Of a DNA stretch of 64,000 bases, positions 55,222 to 64,000 are shown one piece after another (position 1 is the stretch's first letter; each line of letters starts with the position of its first letter). The stretch is taken from NCBI GenBank assembly GCA_017510825.1, contig JAFWMA010000019.1, forward strand, positions 1 to 64,000, written 5' to 3'. This stretch comes from Clostridia bacterium (GTDB lineage Bacteria; Bacillota; Clostridia; TANB77; CAG-508). The translations under genes were made by a program, and so were the position numbers. The notes under the pieces are model-generated. The model did not search any database. It was not told the DNA's origin and was given only the letters and a program-made list of their open reading frames with translations.

Positions 55222-55385
55222 AATTTATGAATCCTTTCTTTAAGTTTGTAATAAATTATACAATTTTTTTTTGAAAATGTACAGTATTTTATAAAACTTG
55301 AATAAAGTTATATTTACAAGCATTCAAGAGAAAGAGTTTATTATGTTAAGTAAAAAAAAGCAATAAAATCAACACTTTATGAAAT

Positions 55386-55414
55386 TTGACATAGTATAAA
55401 AAAAATGCTATAAT
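55386..55414 (+). promoter_or_regulatory. promoter of the G5/transglycosylase gene
   Basis: A perfect TTGACA, a 17-base spacer and a perfect TATAAT, among the strongest in the window. Confidence 0.9.
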
Positions 55415-55442
55415 ATGAATGTTTTAACTAAAAGGAGGTTTT

Positions 55443-56393
55443 ATGAGAAAACATATAAGTAAACCACAAAAGCCAGAAAAAGCATCGTTTTCACTAAAAA
55501 AAGTATTAATAATATCAATTATACTATTTGCTATAATGGGAATGATGGGAGTTATGGCGACAAATATTCAGGTTAAGAATGTAAAAATAATCTTATCAAG
55601 TGGATATGATATGGATGTAATGACAACAAGTACAAAAGTTTCAGATATACTACAAGAGAATGCTATTGAAATACTAGAAGACGAAACAGTAACTCCAGAT
55701 ATTGATTCAGAGATTACGGACAACAAAACAATTACAATTCAAAAAGGAATAAAACAAGCAGATACACCAGAAGCACATTTCTCAGAGGAAGAAATACTTC
55801 AAAGTTACACATCAATAGTTGAAAAAATAGTAACAATTCAAGAAGAAATTCCATTTGAAACAATCACAAAAGATGTATCTAACGGAAGCGAGACTACTCA
55901 AGATAAAGTAGTTCAAGCAGGATCAAACGGAATAAAAGAAATAACATATAGAATTAAATATCAAAATGGTGAAGAAATAGAAAAAGAAATAATTTCAGAA
56001 AATGTTATAGAAGAGCCAGTTGATAAAATAGTAGAAGTAAGAACAAAAACAGTAACAGCAAGAGGAAATACGGCAAGAGGAACTGGAACAGCAGGTGAAG
56101 CACAAGCATATGCTCAACAAAGATGTGCAGCATTTGGTTGGTCAGATTCAGACTTTGAATGCCTAGTAGCACTTTGGAACAAAGAAAGTGGATGGAATGT
56201 TAACGCTCACAATAATGCATCAGGAGCACACGGAATTCCACAAGCATTACCAGCAAGCAAAATGTCTTCAGCAGGATCAGATTACTTAACAAGTTATCAA
56301 ACACAAGTTGATTGGGGATTAGGATACATAAAATCTAGATATGGAACACCAACAGCAGCTTGGAATCATTCAGCAAGTACAGGATGGTATTAA
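55443..56393 (+). CDS. DUF348/G5-domain lytic transglycosylase-like protein
   Basis: 316 residues. It has a basic start with a membrane helix (about 18-38), a DUF348-type domain (about 42-100, VKIILSSGYDMDVMTTSTKVSDIL), a G5 domain (about 125-203) and a C-terminal lysozyme-like domain (about 215-316). That domain has FECLVALWNKESGWNVNAHN (catalytic Glu), GAHGIPQALPASKM and WGLGYIKSRYGTPTAAW. It should cleave or remodel peptidoglycan. It could also serve as the VirB1-like hydrolase missing from the T4SS-like blocks; that is speculation. Confidence 0.88.
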   Translation: MRKHISKPQKPEKASFSLKKVLIISIILFAIMGMMGVMATNIQVKNVKIILSSGYDMDVMTTSTKVSDILQENAIEILEDETVTPDIDSEITDNKTITIQKGIKQADTPEAHFSEEEILQSYTSIVEKIVTIQEEIPFETITKDVSNGSETTQDKVVQAGSNGIKEITYRIKYQNGEEIEKEIISENVIEEPVDKIVEVRTKTVTARGNTARGTGTAGEAQAYAQQRCAAFGWSDSDFECLVALWNKESGWNVNAHNNASGAHGIPQALPASKMSSAGSDYLTSYQTQVDWGLGYIKSRYGTPTAAWNHSASTGWY

Positions 56394-56400
56394 AACGATA

Positions 56401-56430
56401 AAAAAAGATGAGTATATACTCATCTTTTTT
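56401..56430 (+). terminator. terminator of the G5/transglycosylase gene
   Basis: aaaaaagatgagta pairs with tactcatctttttt, followed by T residues; it abuts repeat copy 2. Confidence 0.85.
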
Positions 56431-56579
56431 TATATAATAGGAAAGTTCTACTTTCCTATTATATAAAATTATAATGCTACTAAATTTTATTTCATAAAAT
56501 TCAGTGCAACTAACAATTAAACGCGGACTTTGCAAATAATATTTATATCCGCATTTTTATTAACATCAGCTATTGTTCT
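56431..56579 (-). repeat. 149-bp interspersed repeat, copy 2 (inverted)
   Basis: It begins with the 35-base palindrome (arms tatataataggaaag, loop ttcta) and ends tattgttct, the exact inverse order of copies 1 and 3 and the same total length. The internal part has more substitutions than copies 1 and 3. Confidence 0.85.
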
Positions 56580-56713
56580 ACAGCTTAAGGAATGACAATA
56601 AATTAATAATTACTAAATAGTATATAAATTTCTTGAAATTAACATATAATTATGGTATAATAAAGATTAATACTTTATTATTAAATAATAAAAATAAAAT
56701 AATTGGAGGTAAA

Positions 56714-59209
56714 ATGAAAACAGAATTATTTAATAAATTTTACTTAGATAAAGAAAAAGACATAATAGTTAACCTATATCGTAGAAAAGAAGACGAACTA
56801 GAATATATTTTAGAAACTCCAAATCACAACACTGGAAATTTAATTTCAAATTTAGCAAAAATATGCAAAACAAACACAATAAAAAACGAAAAAAACATGA
56901 AAATAATAAAAGGAACAATTCCTGCAAACATAAATGGAGACAACGAAATTGTCTACATTTTTAGACTTGCAGGAATTAAAATTGCAAATATATATGAGAA
57001 TGGAAAAATAGAGATAAAAGGAAAAATACCTGCAATATCAAAAACTCTAATGTCTCAAACTAAACAATACAATATGCCAGTAGAAAAAACAATAGTAAAA
57101 TCATATATTCTAAAAAGATCAAAATTCAGAACAGACTTACATACACATATGAATGCAAATTTAACTCCAGATATATTAATAGCATTAGGCATTGCAAGAC
57201 AAATAAGATACCCACTTTACTATATTAAAAAACTAGGTTTAAAGATAACAAAAAAACAAGAGAAAACTCTCTTAAAGCAAAGAGCCGTAATAGAGAATAA
57301 ATACATTAATAGCGAATTAAAAGGAAAATATTTAAAAAGAAAAATTGATGATAACACTTTTATAAATTTTGCAGACTTTATACTAAATAATTTAGAAAAT
57401 GCGGAATACAATATTTCTAAGATTAGAAACAGTTTAGCAATACTAAAAGACGGCCAAGCGGTATTTACAAATTTGGAGAAAGTATACCTTTACAGATATG
57501 TATTTGCAAAGGGAATAGAAACAAAAAGCAAAATAAAACTTGATAACATAGATAAAATACCAGAAAAAGACATAAAAAAATATGTAAACCAAATTTTAAC
57601 TGATCACAAAAAAGATAGTAAATATGAAAAAAACACTTTAAGAGAAGATAAACTACTGTGGGTAGCAAGAGAATATAAAAGACAAGGAATTAAATATGTT
57701 GAAATAACCGATACAGAGCTTGTAAAAATAGGAGAGCCAGCAATTAATTACCTAGAAGAAATACACAGAATAATTCCAAAAATAGAAGAAGATACAGGAG
57801 TACAAATTAGATTTCTAGCAGGAATCAGAAGAATACCTTTAACAATAATTAAAGATGTGAAAACTAGCAATTTATATCTAAGAGAAAACCTAGATACAAT
57901 AAAAGCTGTTGCAAAAAGTCCATATGTAGTCGGAAGTGATTTTATTGGAGAAGAAATTAACGATATTACAGAGCTAAAGCCAGTTATAAAAGAATTAGTT
58001 GAATACGCAGTAAAAGAAGATAATGGATTTACAATAAGAATTCACGCAGGAGAAAATGATAGTCTAAGAGACAATGTTTCAAAATCTATAGAAGCCGTAA
58101 TAGATTCAACTCCTAAAGGTTTCAAAATACCAAAAATAAGAATAGGACATGGACTATATACTCCAGATATAAATAGTGAAAAGGGAAAACAATTACTAAA
58201 AAATATAAAGAAGGCAAATGCTATATTGGAGTTTCAATTAACTTCAAATGTAAGACTAAACAACTTAAATACATTAGCAAATCATCCATTAAAAGAATAC
58301 TTGAAAAATGGTGTAAAATGTGTTCAAGGAACAGATGGATGTGGATTATATGGTTCTGATACAATAGATGAACAACTTGCTCTACACAATCTTCTAGGAC
58401 TTAACGACGATGATTTTAAAAAAATGAGAATTGTTGAAAACGAAATAATAGAAGACAGTAATAAATACTTTAAAGAAAAACAAAAAAAATTCAACAAACT
58501 AATAAATAATAAACTAATCAAAAAAGCAATATTAAAAATAGAAGAAGAAAACATAAAAAATAGCTTATCAGAAACAAAACCACTAAGACTTACAGAAAAT
58601 TTACAATCAGAACAAGTTCTTAAAGAAAAAATCAAGCAACTACCTACAAATAAAGTACCTATAATTATTGCAGGAGGAAGCTTTAATTCAAATGATAGAA
58701 AAACAAGATTAACACCAGAAGGAATGAAATTACTTAAAGAATTAATACAAAAAATAGACACAGAAAAAGCCTATTTTGTTATAGGACATAAAATGGAAGG
58801 ATACGAAAAAGAGATTGTCGAATTATCAAACCGAGCAGACAAAAAATTTGAAATTGATGCAATAATTCCAAAAACAGTTTCAGAAACTGTAAAAAGTAAT
58901 TTGCTTGAAGAACCAGTAGACGGAGTATGCATTTCAACAGAAAGTGAAGGATTAGGAATTTATAAAAGTTTTAATTACGAAATATTTGAAAGAAGAAGCT
59001 CAGTAGTTTTGGCTTTAGACGGAAATTCTCCAGTATCAAACCTAGTTCAAGAAGCTAAAAATGGAAAAGGAAACGCTAAAATATATGTAAATGAAGAAAT
59101 TCCAGTATTAAAAGAAAAAGCTTTATCCCTAGGCGGATACGTAATTCCATTTAACATGAAGCAGAGTATTGTAGAAAAAATTATTGAAGATAATCCAGAA
59201 ATAATATAA
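56714..59209 (+). CDS. large adenosine-deaminase-like/SLOG-like fusion protein
   Basis: 831 residues from the ATG after TTGGAGGTAAA. The N-terminal 130 residues are unassigned. A metal-dependent deaminase/amidohydrolase barrel runs from about 138 to 580, with DLHTHMN (about 140), IRIHAGEND (about 441), IGHGLY (about 476) and GTDGCGLYGSD (about 538). It carries an insert of about 150 residues after the first motif. The last 180 residues have a Rossmann-like start PIIIAGGSFNS (about 650), FVIGHKMEGYE and ISTESEGLG, reminiscent of SLOG/LOG-type nucleotide-binding domains. The substrate is unknown. Confidence 0.65.
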   Translation: MKTELFNKFYLDKEKDIIVNLYRRKEDELEYILETPNHNTGNLISNLAKICKTNTIKNEKNMKIIKGTIPANINGDNEIVYIFRLAGIKIANIYENGKIEIKGKIPAISKTLMSQTKQYNMPVEKTIVKSYILKRSKFRTDLHTHMNANLTPDILIALGIARQIRYPLYYIKKLGLKITKKQEKTLLKQRAVIENKYINSELKGKYLKRKIDDNTFINFADFILNNLENAEYNISKIRNSLAILKDGQAVFTNLEKVYLYRYVFAKGIETKSKIKLDNIDKIPEKDIKKYVNQILTDHKKDSKYEKNTLREDKLLWVAREYKRQGIKYVEITDTELVKIGEPAINYLEEIHRIIPKIEEDTGVQIRFLAGIRRIPLTIIKDVKTSNLYLRENLDTIKAVAKSPYVVGSDFIGEEINDITELKPVIKELVEYAVKEDNGFTIRIHAGENDSLRDNVSKSIEAVIDSTPKGFKIPKIRIGHGLYTPDINSEKGKQLLKNIKKANAILEFQLTSNVRLNNLNTLANHPLKEYLKNGVKCVQGTDGCGLYGSDTIDEQLALHNLLGLNDDDFKKMRIVENEIIEDSNKYFKEKQKKFNKLINNKLIKKAILKIEEENIKNSLSETKPLRLTENLQSEQVLKEKIKQLPTNKVPIIIAGGSFNSNDRKTRLTPEGMKLLKELIQKIDTEKAYFVIGHKMEGYEKEIVELSNRADKKFEIDAIIPKTVSETVKSNLLEEPVDGVCISTESEGLGIYKSFNYEIFERRSSVVLALDGNSPVSNLVQEAKNGKGNAKIYVNEEIPVLKEKALSLGGYVIPFNMKQSIVEKIIEDNPEII

Positions 59210-59271
59210 AATTAATATAAGTTTATAGGAATACTTCAAAAACCTAAATATAAAACAAGGAATTATTAATA

Positions 59272-60081
59272 ATGAAACTAATATCGTGGAATGTAAATGG
59301 ATTTAGAGCAGTAACCAAAAAAGGATTTTATGATTTTTTTGAATCAGTAGATGCAGATATTTTTTGCATACAAGAAACAAAAATGCAAGAAGAACAACTA
59401 GAAGAAAAAATGAAAAAAATAGGAAAACATCAATATTGGAACAGTGCAAAGAAAAAAGGATATTCAGGAACAGCGGTGTTCACAAAAGAGAAACCTATTA
59501 AAGTATCATTTGGCATAACAGACGAAAATGAAAAAAAAATTTTAAAAAAACTAGGTGACCATAAGGAATTATTAATTAAAGAAAACGATGAAGGAAGGAT
59601 AATAACCTGTGAATATAATGATTTTTTCTTAGTAAACTGTTATGTGCCAAATTCAAAAAGAGGACTAGAAAGATTAAGTTACAGAGAAGTCTGGGAAGAT
59701 GAAATGAAAATCTACTTACAAGTACTAGATAAGATAAAACCAGTAATTTATTGTGGAGATTTAAATGTAGCACATGAAGAAATTGATTTAAAAAATCCAG
59801 CAACTAATCACAACAATGCTGGTTTTACAGATAAAGAAAGAAACAAAATGACATTACTTCTTAAAGGAGGATTTATAGATACCTTTAGATACCTATATCC
59901 AGATAAAGCTGAAGCTTATTCATGGTGGTCATATATGTTTCATGCCAGAGAAAACAATGCTGGATGGAGAATAGACTATTTTATAGTATCAGACAGAATA
60001 AAAGACAGAATAAAAGATTCAAAGATACATAGTGAAATACTTGGAAGTGATCATTGCCCAATTGAACTAGAAATCAACTAA
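59272..60081 (+). CDS. xthA: exodeoxyribonuclease III
   Basis: 269 residues. It is an AP endonuclease and 3'-5' exonuclease of base excision repair. LISWNVNGFRA, FCIQETKM (metal Glu), NCYVPNSKRGLERLSYR, YCGDLNVAHEEIDL and GSDHCPIELEI with the catalytic His are complete. Confidence 0.95.
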   Translation: MKLISWNVNGFRAVTKKGFYDFFESVDADIFCIQETKMQEEQLEEKMKKIGKHQYWNSAKKKGYSGTAVFTKEKPIKVSFGITDENEKKILKKLGDHKELLIKENDEGRIITCEYNDFFLVNCYVPNSKRGLERLSYREVWEDEMKIYLQVLDKIKPVIYCGDLNVAHEEIDLKNPATNHNNAGFTDKERNKMTLLLKGGFIDTFRYLYPDKAEAYSWWSYMFHARENNAGWRIDYFIVSDRIKDRIKDSKIHSEILGSDHCPIELEIN

Positions 60082-60127
60082 CAAAGGCAATCCGATAAGT
60101 ATTATTTACAGAAAGGAGAAAAGAATT

Positions 60128-61252
60128 ATGAGCACAAAAAAAGACAAAATAATGGGAACTAAAAAATGGATTTACTGGATTTCAATAGGCACAGTGCTAA
60201 TACTAATATATAAGTTTTTAGACAACTTTACTGGAATTGGAACATGGATTTCAAATCTATTATCAGTTTTAGCACCATTTTTATCAGCAATTTTAATTTC
60301 TTATGTATTATATAAACCATGTGCAAAAATAGAAAAAATTCTAAGTAAAAAAACAAAACACGCTAGAGGAATAAGCGTGTTTATAGTTTATTTAATAACA
60401 GCGATATTATTAATTCTAACACTAAAATTTATTATCCCAGCTCTAATTGATAGCATTATAGACTTAATAAAAAATATTCAAACATATTATAATGGAATTA
60501 CAACAAATGAAATAGAAGAAGCTTGGGCACCATTTGTTAAAGATAATATACTAAAACCACTAGTAGAATACATTCAATCAATTGAATACAATAAACTAGT
60601 CGAGCCAAATAAAATATGGGAATATATTTCATCAGCTTTCGGAATAGTAAAATTTATTTTTAACTGTTTTATTGCAATTGTTTGTTCAATTTATATACTT
60701 CTTGAAAGAACTGAAATCGTAAAATTTATAAAAAGAACTATGAAAGCATTATTAAGTAAAAAAAGATTTAAAAGATTTAACAATTATTTTACTAAAGGAA
60801 ATCAAATATTTTTTGATTTTGTTACAAGCCAGGTTATAGATGCAATTGTGGTATCAATTTTAATGTCAGTAATCTTATTAATACTAGATGTAAAATATGC
60901 AATATTATTAGGAGTAATGATAGGAGTATTTAATTTAATACCGTATTTTGGAGCAATAATTGCAGTAGTTGTTGCAAGTTTAATTACAGTACTAACTGGG
61001 GGCTGGCAACAAGCTCTGTTAATGATAGTAGTGATTACAATAGTACAACAAATAGATGCAAATATTATTAATCCAAAAATAACGGGCTCAAGATTAAATG
61101 TAAGTCCATTGTTAGTAATATTCTCAGTTACATTAGGAGGAGCATATTTTGGGGTTATAGGGATGTTTATTGCAGTTCCAACAGCAGTATTAATTAAATT
61201 AATTGTTGATGATTATATTGATATCAAAGAAAAAAGAAAGGAAGAAGAATAA
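60128..61252 (+). CDS. AI-2E family transporter-like membrane protein
   Basis: 374 residues with about seven or eight membrane helices. The AI-2E/PerM family pattern is seen in VLAPFLSAILISYVLYKPC near the N-terminus, the central soluble segment and the C-terminal GVFNLIPYFGAIIAVVVA and IVQQIDANIINPKITGSRLNVSPLLVI. Family members export small molecules or act as Na+/H+ antiporters; the substrate is unknown. Confidence 0.9.
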   Translation: MSTKKDKIMGTKKWIYWISIGTVLILIYKFLDNFTGIGTWISNLLSVLAPFLSAILISYVLYKPCAKIEKILSKKTKHARGISVFIVYLITAILLILTLKFIIPALIDSIIDLIKNIQTYYNGITTNEIEEAWAPFVKDNILKPLVEYIQSIEYNKLVEPNKIWEYISSAFGIVKFIFNCFIAIVCSIYILLERTEIVKFIKRTMKALLSKKRFKRFNNYFTKGNQIFFDFVTSQVIDAIVVSILMSVILLILDVKYAILLGVMIGVFNLIPYFGAIIAVVVASLITVLTGGWQQALLMIVVITIVQQIDANIINPKITGSRLNVSPLLVIFSVTLGGAYFGVIGMFIAVPTAVLIKLIVDDYIDIKEKRKEEE

Positions 61253-61354
61253 TTGAGAAACAATATATTACTACACACAAGCAAAAAGAGAAAATTAAAA
61301 TGCAGAATTTGGAACTTGAAACAATTAAATAATTATTGATAACAAAGCATTTGA

Positions 61355-61383
61355 TTGACGAAATTAACAAAAAATGCTATAAT
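61355..61383 (+). promoter_or_regulatory. promoter of the foreign-looking gene at 61444
   Basis: TTGACG, a 17-base spacer and TATAAT. The transcript leader then contains the GA-rich tract at 61418-61443. Confidence 0.8.
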
Positions 61384-61417
61384 TATGTTAAGTTGCTTCG
61401 GCAATGACATATAAGAA

Positions 61418-61443
61418 CAGAGAGAGAGAGAAAGAGAGAGAAA
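61418..61443 (+). repeat. GA-rich dinucleotide tract in a leader
   Basis: Repeated GA units directly precede the start codon and serve as, or hide, the ribosome site. Such tracts are prone to length change and could alter translation. Confidence 0.7.
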
Positions 61444-61782
61444 ATGTTATTTACAACAAAAAACTTTGGCAAAGATTTTGCTACGATTGCGGGAGCAGAT
61501 TCAGCCTCCTGGAAACTGTTCGAGCGTTATGCTCGGGCAGAACACACAAGAGATGTGTGGTACAATAACCCAGCTCACTACTTCTGTACAATAAAATTGG
61601 TACAGAAAGATGATCCTACTAGGCCAAGAATTATATTTTGTGTCGCTGAAAGGGAGAACTCTCCATATACCCCATCATCAATCAAGTTGATTAAGAAGAT
61701 TTATAAGTTCTATAAAAAACAAAGTGGCGATGACGCCGAACTAATTACCTACTGCACCAAACGATTGATTAGCGAGTTCTAG
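61444..61782 (+). CDS. unrecognised 112-residue protein of foreign-looking composition
   Basis: It is soluble, with mixed helix and strand, several Trp and Tyr and a basic C-terminal half (SIKLIKKIYKFYKKQSG). Codon use is distinctly GC-richer than neighbours (TCC TGG AAA CTG TTC GAG CGT) and includes a CGG at about 61537. It has a strong promoter, a GA-rich leader and a textbook terminator, forming a self-contained transcription unit. I do not recognise the family. Confidence 0.65.
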   Translation: MLFTTKNFGKDFATIAGADSASWKLFERYARAEHTRDVWYNNPAHYFCTIKLVQKDDPTRPRIIFCVAERENSPYTPSSIKLIKKIYKFYKKQSGDDAELITYCTKRLISEF

Positions 61783-61807
61783 CCACGAGCACCAATTCTG
61801 TTCTACC

Positions 61808-61839
61808 AAGACTCCCAGTACTGGGGGTCTTGTTTTTTT
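61808..61839 (+). terminator. strong GC-rich terminator
   Basis: AAGACTCCCAG pairs with CTGGGGGTCTT (one G-U) and is followed by TGTTTTTTT. It is far more GC-rich than the other terminators in the window. Confidence 0.9.
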
Positions 61840-61901
61840 ATATAAAAACTTCAAAAGAATTGATTAACAAAAAAATACTACAAATCAACTTAAATATAGT
61901 T

Positions 61902-62595
61902 TTAATTATAGAAATAATCCATAATTCCACTATATATACCCCAAGCTAACTTATCTTGATAATTATCTTCTAGCAATTTTTTTGATTCTTGACTATTAGA
62001 TAAAAAACCACATTCAACAATTGAAATTGGTATTTCAACATGCTTCATAATATAAACATTATCTAGTTTATGGGGAACTCTTTTATTACTTAAAGAAATT
62101 GTTTCATTTAAATTGTTCTGAATACAAGTTGCTAATTTTTTTGAATTACCATTACTATTAAAAAAAGTCTGCCATCCCCAGTATTCACCTTGTGGGATTT
62201 TATTTAAGTGAATAGAAACAAAGATATCAGCTGATGATTTATTTCCTATTTTTACCCTATTTTTAATATCAGATACTTTTTTTTGGGAAATAGTATTAGT
62301 ATCCAAATCATATATACCATTATCATCAGATCTAGTTAATAATACAACAGCTCCGCTACTTTCCAAAATATTTTGAAGTTTAAGAGCAATTTTTAAATTT
62401 ATTTTTGCCTCAGATAAACCTTCACTATTTTCAGCACCGTTCATCTGGAGAACCATGACCAGCATCAACAATTATAACTTTATTAGAAACAGGCACAGAC
62501 ATAACAGGAATAAATTCAACATAAGGTTGCCTGACATATGCAAAAGCAAGTGCAAAAATACAACCAGCAATAATTAATAAAAAACGTTTAAACAT
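61902..62595 (-). pseudogene. cwlD: CwlD-like N-acetylmuramoyl-L-alanine amidase with a +1 frameshift
   Basis: Reading from ATG at 62595 (after GGGAG) gives a signal/anchor helix and the amidase start KVIIVDAGHGSPDE. Frame 0 then meets CGG TGC TGA (62439-62431). Skipping one base at the CGG continues as GAENSEGLSEAKINLKIAL... to the stop at 61902, with VLLTRSDD, FVSIHLN and IVECGFLSN, the catalytic parts of Amidase_3. CwlD makes the muramic lactam of spore cortex. Either the gene is broken, the base is a sequencing error, or a programmed +1 shift is used. Confidence 0.8.
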
Positions 62596-62697
62596 AAAAA
62601 CTCCCATACAATTATTTACTATATATTTGTATGTGATTGTAACAAAAAATATTCTTATTATCTGTATTGTATATTAATCACAAATAAAAAAGGTTTA

Positions 62698-63658
62698 TTA
62701 AAAATAAATAACCTTTTTCATATCTTCAGGTATACTACTTTTAAACTCAATAATAGAAGCGGTAATTGGATGCATAAAACTAAGATAATAACTGTGAAGA
62801 GCCTGCCTATTTATTAATGAGGAACTAGTTCCATAAAGTGAATCACCTAATAAAGGGTGAGCAATAAAACTCATATGGACTCTAATCTGGTGTGTTCTTC
62901 CAGTTTTTAAGAAAAATTCAACTAAAGAGTAATTCGATAAATCTTTAATTAATTTAAATGATGTTATAGAAGGTATACCATTACTTTCAACTATTCTCTC
63001 AATTATACTTCCATCTTTTCTCGAAATTGGAGCAGAAATATAACCTTCAATTATTCCACTTGAATTAGTGCAAGAAACTATAGATTTACTTTCTAAACAA
63101 AGATTAGATACATAATCATTATCTAACAAGTCAGATAAAGAACCATTAACAATGCCAAGATATTTCTTTATGAAAGAACCATCACACATTTGACGAATGA
63201 GATGTTCTTGAATATACTCATTTTTAGCAAATAAAACTAACCCAGAAGTATTTCTATCCAGTCTATTAACAGGTCTAATTTTTTTCCTTAAATCAATTGA
63301 ATCAAAATAATACCTTACCCCATTAGCTAAAGTATCGTTAAGATGATATGCAGTTGGATGAATAGGCATAAAAGCTGGTTTATTAATAACTAAAAATGCT
63401 TCATCCTCATAAATAATATTTAAACTCATCTTTACAGGAATAATATTTGAATTATCTTCATCATAATCTAAAGAGAAAGAAACTATATCACCGTTTGCTT
63501 ACAGTATCACTTAAAAAGCAAGACTCATTATTTAAAAAAATTAGTCTCAATTTATTCAATTTAGACATCAATCTTGAAGAAACACAAAAATGACCTTTCA
63601 TAACACTAGCAACATTAACAAAATTATCACTTGACTTTAATTTATATTTTAGAATCAT
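62698..63658 (-). pseudogene. RluD-like pseudouridine synthase with a +1 frameshift
   Basis: From ATG at 63658 (seven bases after AAAGGAG) an S4-like N-terminal part runs to SCFLSDTVSK, then frame 0 reads CGG TGA (63493-63488). Skipping one base gives GDIVSFSLDYDEDNSNIIPVKMSLNIIYEDEAFLVINKP and the catalytic domain with RPVNRLDRNTSGLVLFAK (catalytic Asp) and GRTHQIRVH. The second part could also start alone at 63429. It modifies uridines in rRNA or tRNA. The frameshift context matches that in the neighbouring cwlD gene. Confidence 0.8.
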
Positions 63659-63701
63659 GAAAAAACTCCTTTTTCTAATTAAACAAATTAGAACTGTTCT
63701 A

Positions 63702-63850
63702 AGAACAATAGCAGACATTAATAAAATTGAAAAAGCAAATACTCTCTGCAAAGTCCGAGTTTAATTGTTCGTCGCACTAAATTTCGTGAAATAAAATTTA
63801 GTCGCATTAAAATTTTATATAATAGGAAAGTAGAACTTTCCTATTATATA
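63702..63850 (+). repeat. 149-bp interspersed repeat, copy 3
   Basis: Same order and length as copy 1 with a few substitutions (for example gcagac for gcggac). It ends in the same 35-base palindrome and abuts the terminator of the HU gene. Confidence 0.85.
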
Positions 63851-63872
63851 AAAAAAGCGAGCAAAGCTCGCT
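63850..63872 (-). terminator. HU gene terminator
   Basis: On the minus strand AGCGAGC pairs with GCTCGCT around TTT, followed by six T residues. Confidence 0.85.
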
Positions 63873-63886
63873 AATAATATAATTAA

Positions 63887-64000
63887 TTATCCATTAACAG
63901 CATCTTTTAAAGCTTTGCCAGCTTTAAAAGCAGGAACTGTTTTAGCTGCAATTTTCATTTCCTTACCTGTTTGTGGGTTTCTTCCTTTTCTAGCAGCTCT
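63887..64000 (-). CDS. hup: HU-type DNA-binding protein (C-terminal part)
   Basis: The gene enters from the right edge. The visible end, [19 protein letters not shown]...[16 protein letters not shown], is the conserved arm and C-terminal helix of HU. HU bends and compacts DNA. The N-terminal half is outside the window. Confidence 0.96.
   Translation of the reverse strand, partial: RAARKGRNPQTGKEMKIAAKTVPAFKAGKALKDAVNG

Noticed and set aside
61418-61443. GA-rich tract as a CRISPR or tandem gene repeat
   Set aside because: It is a simple dinucleotide tract in a leader. No CRISPR repeats or spacers occur anywhere in the window.
62430-63500. Systematic sequencing error at AACGGTG as cause of both frameshifts
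   Set aside because: Not excluded, but the same word occurs without disruption in the UDPGP-family gene near 45838. A purely context-driven error is therefore less likely.

Overview
The window is AT-rich (by eye close to 70-75% A+T) and holds the chromosomal replication origin of a low-GC Firmicute, most likely an uncultured, spore-forming-lineage member of the Clostridia. The evidence is the order parB-parA-rsmG-mnmG-mnmE-jag-yidC-yidD-rnpA-rpmH | dnaA-oriC-dnaN-recF-gyrB...gyrA. Strong AAGGAGG-type ribosome sites, the Firmicutes class-III fructose bisphosphatase, and sporulation genes (spoIIR, a cwlD-like amidase, a stand-alone Spo0A DNA-binding domain) agree with this.

Layout. 1-9239: left replichore, all on the minus strand, beginning with a 5'-truncated dnaE-like relic, then chromosome partitioning, tRNA modification and membrane insertion genes. 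9240-14331: dnaA, an oriC with a cluster of DnaA boxes and a DnaA-trio unwinding element, dnaN and recF. 14332-28838: gyrB and gyrA, interleaved with two oppositely oriented blocks of type IV secretion (T4SS)-like genes. Block A (plus strand, between gyrB and gyrA) has a VirB4-N-like protein, a VirB4 ATPase, a TadZ/MinD-like ATPase and an unknown. Block B (minus strand, beyond gyrA and the helicase-loading genes dnaC/dnaD) has VirB3-, VirB6-, VirB2- and VirD4-like proteins plus a tiny membrane protein. Together they make a minimal translocation machine with no relaxase or integrase, which is the most interesting system in the window. 28850-44213: mixed metabolic and envelope genes, a tRNA Lys-Glu-Thr cluster, the SRP RNA, dnaX-ybaB-recR, murA and spoIIR. 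44300-64000: UDP-sugar/glucose-phosphate genes, tRNA genes, several unknowns, two compositionally foreign single-gene cassettes (50011-50565 and about 61350-61839), a large deaminase-like fusion protein, fbp, xthA, two genes with +1 frameshifts, and the end of an HU gene.

How it fits together. The core genes serve initiation (DnaA, DnaN, DnaC, DnaD, gyrase, DnaX), segregation (ParA/B) and repair (RecF, RecR). The T4SS-like blocks are woven into this core with their own promoters; the block B promoter shares its -35 element with a divergent promoter. Three 149-bp repeats of one family punctuate gene ends. In a by-eye scan the Arg codon CGG is absent from the intact native genes. It appears only in the two foreign-looking genes and at both +1 frameshift points, which raises the idea of a hungry or unassigned CGG codon.
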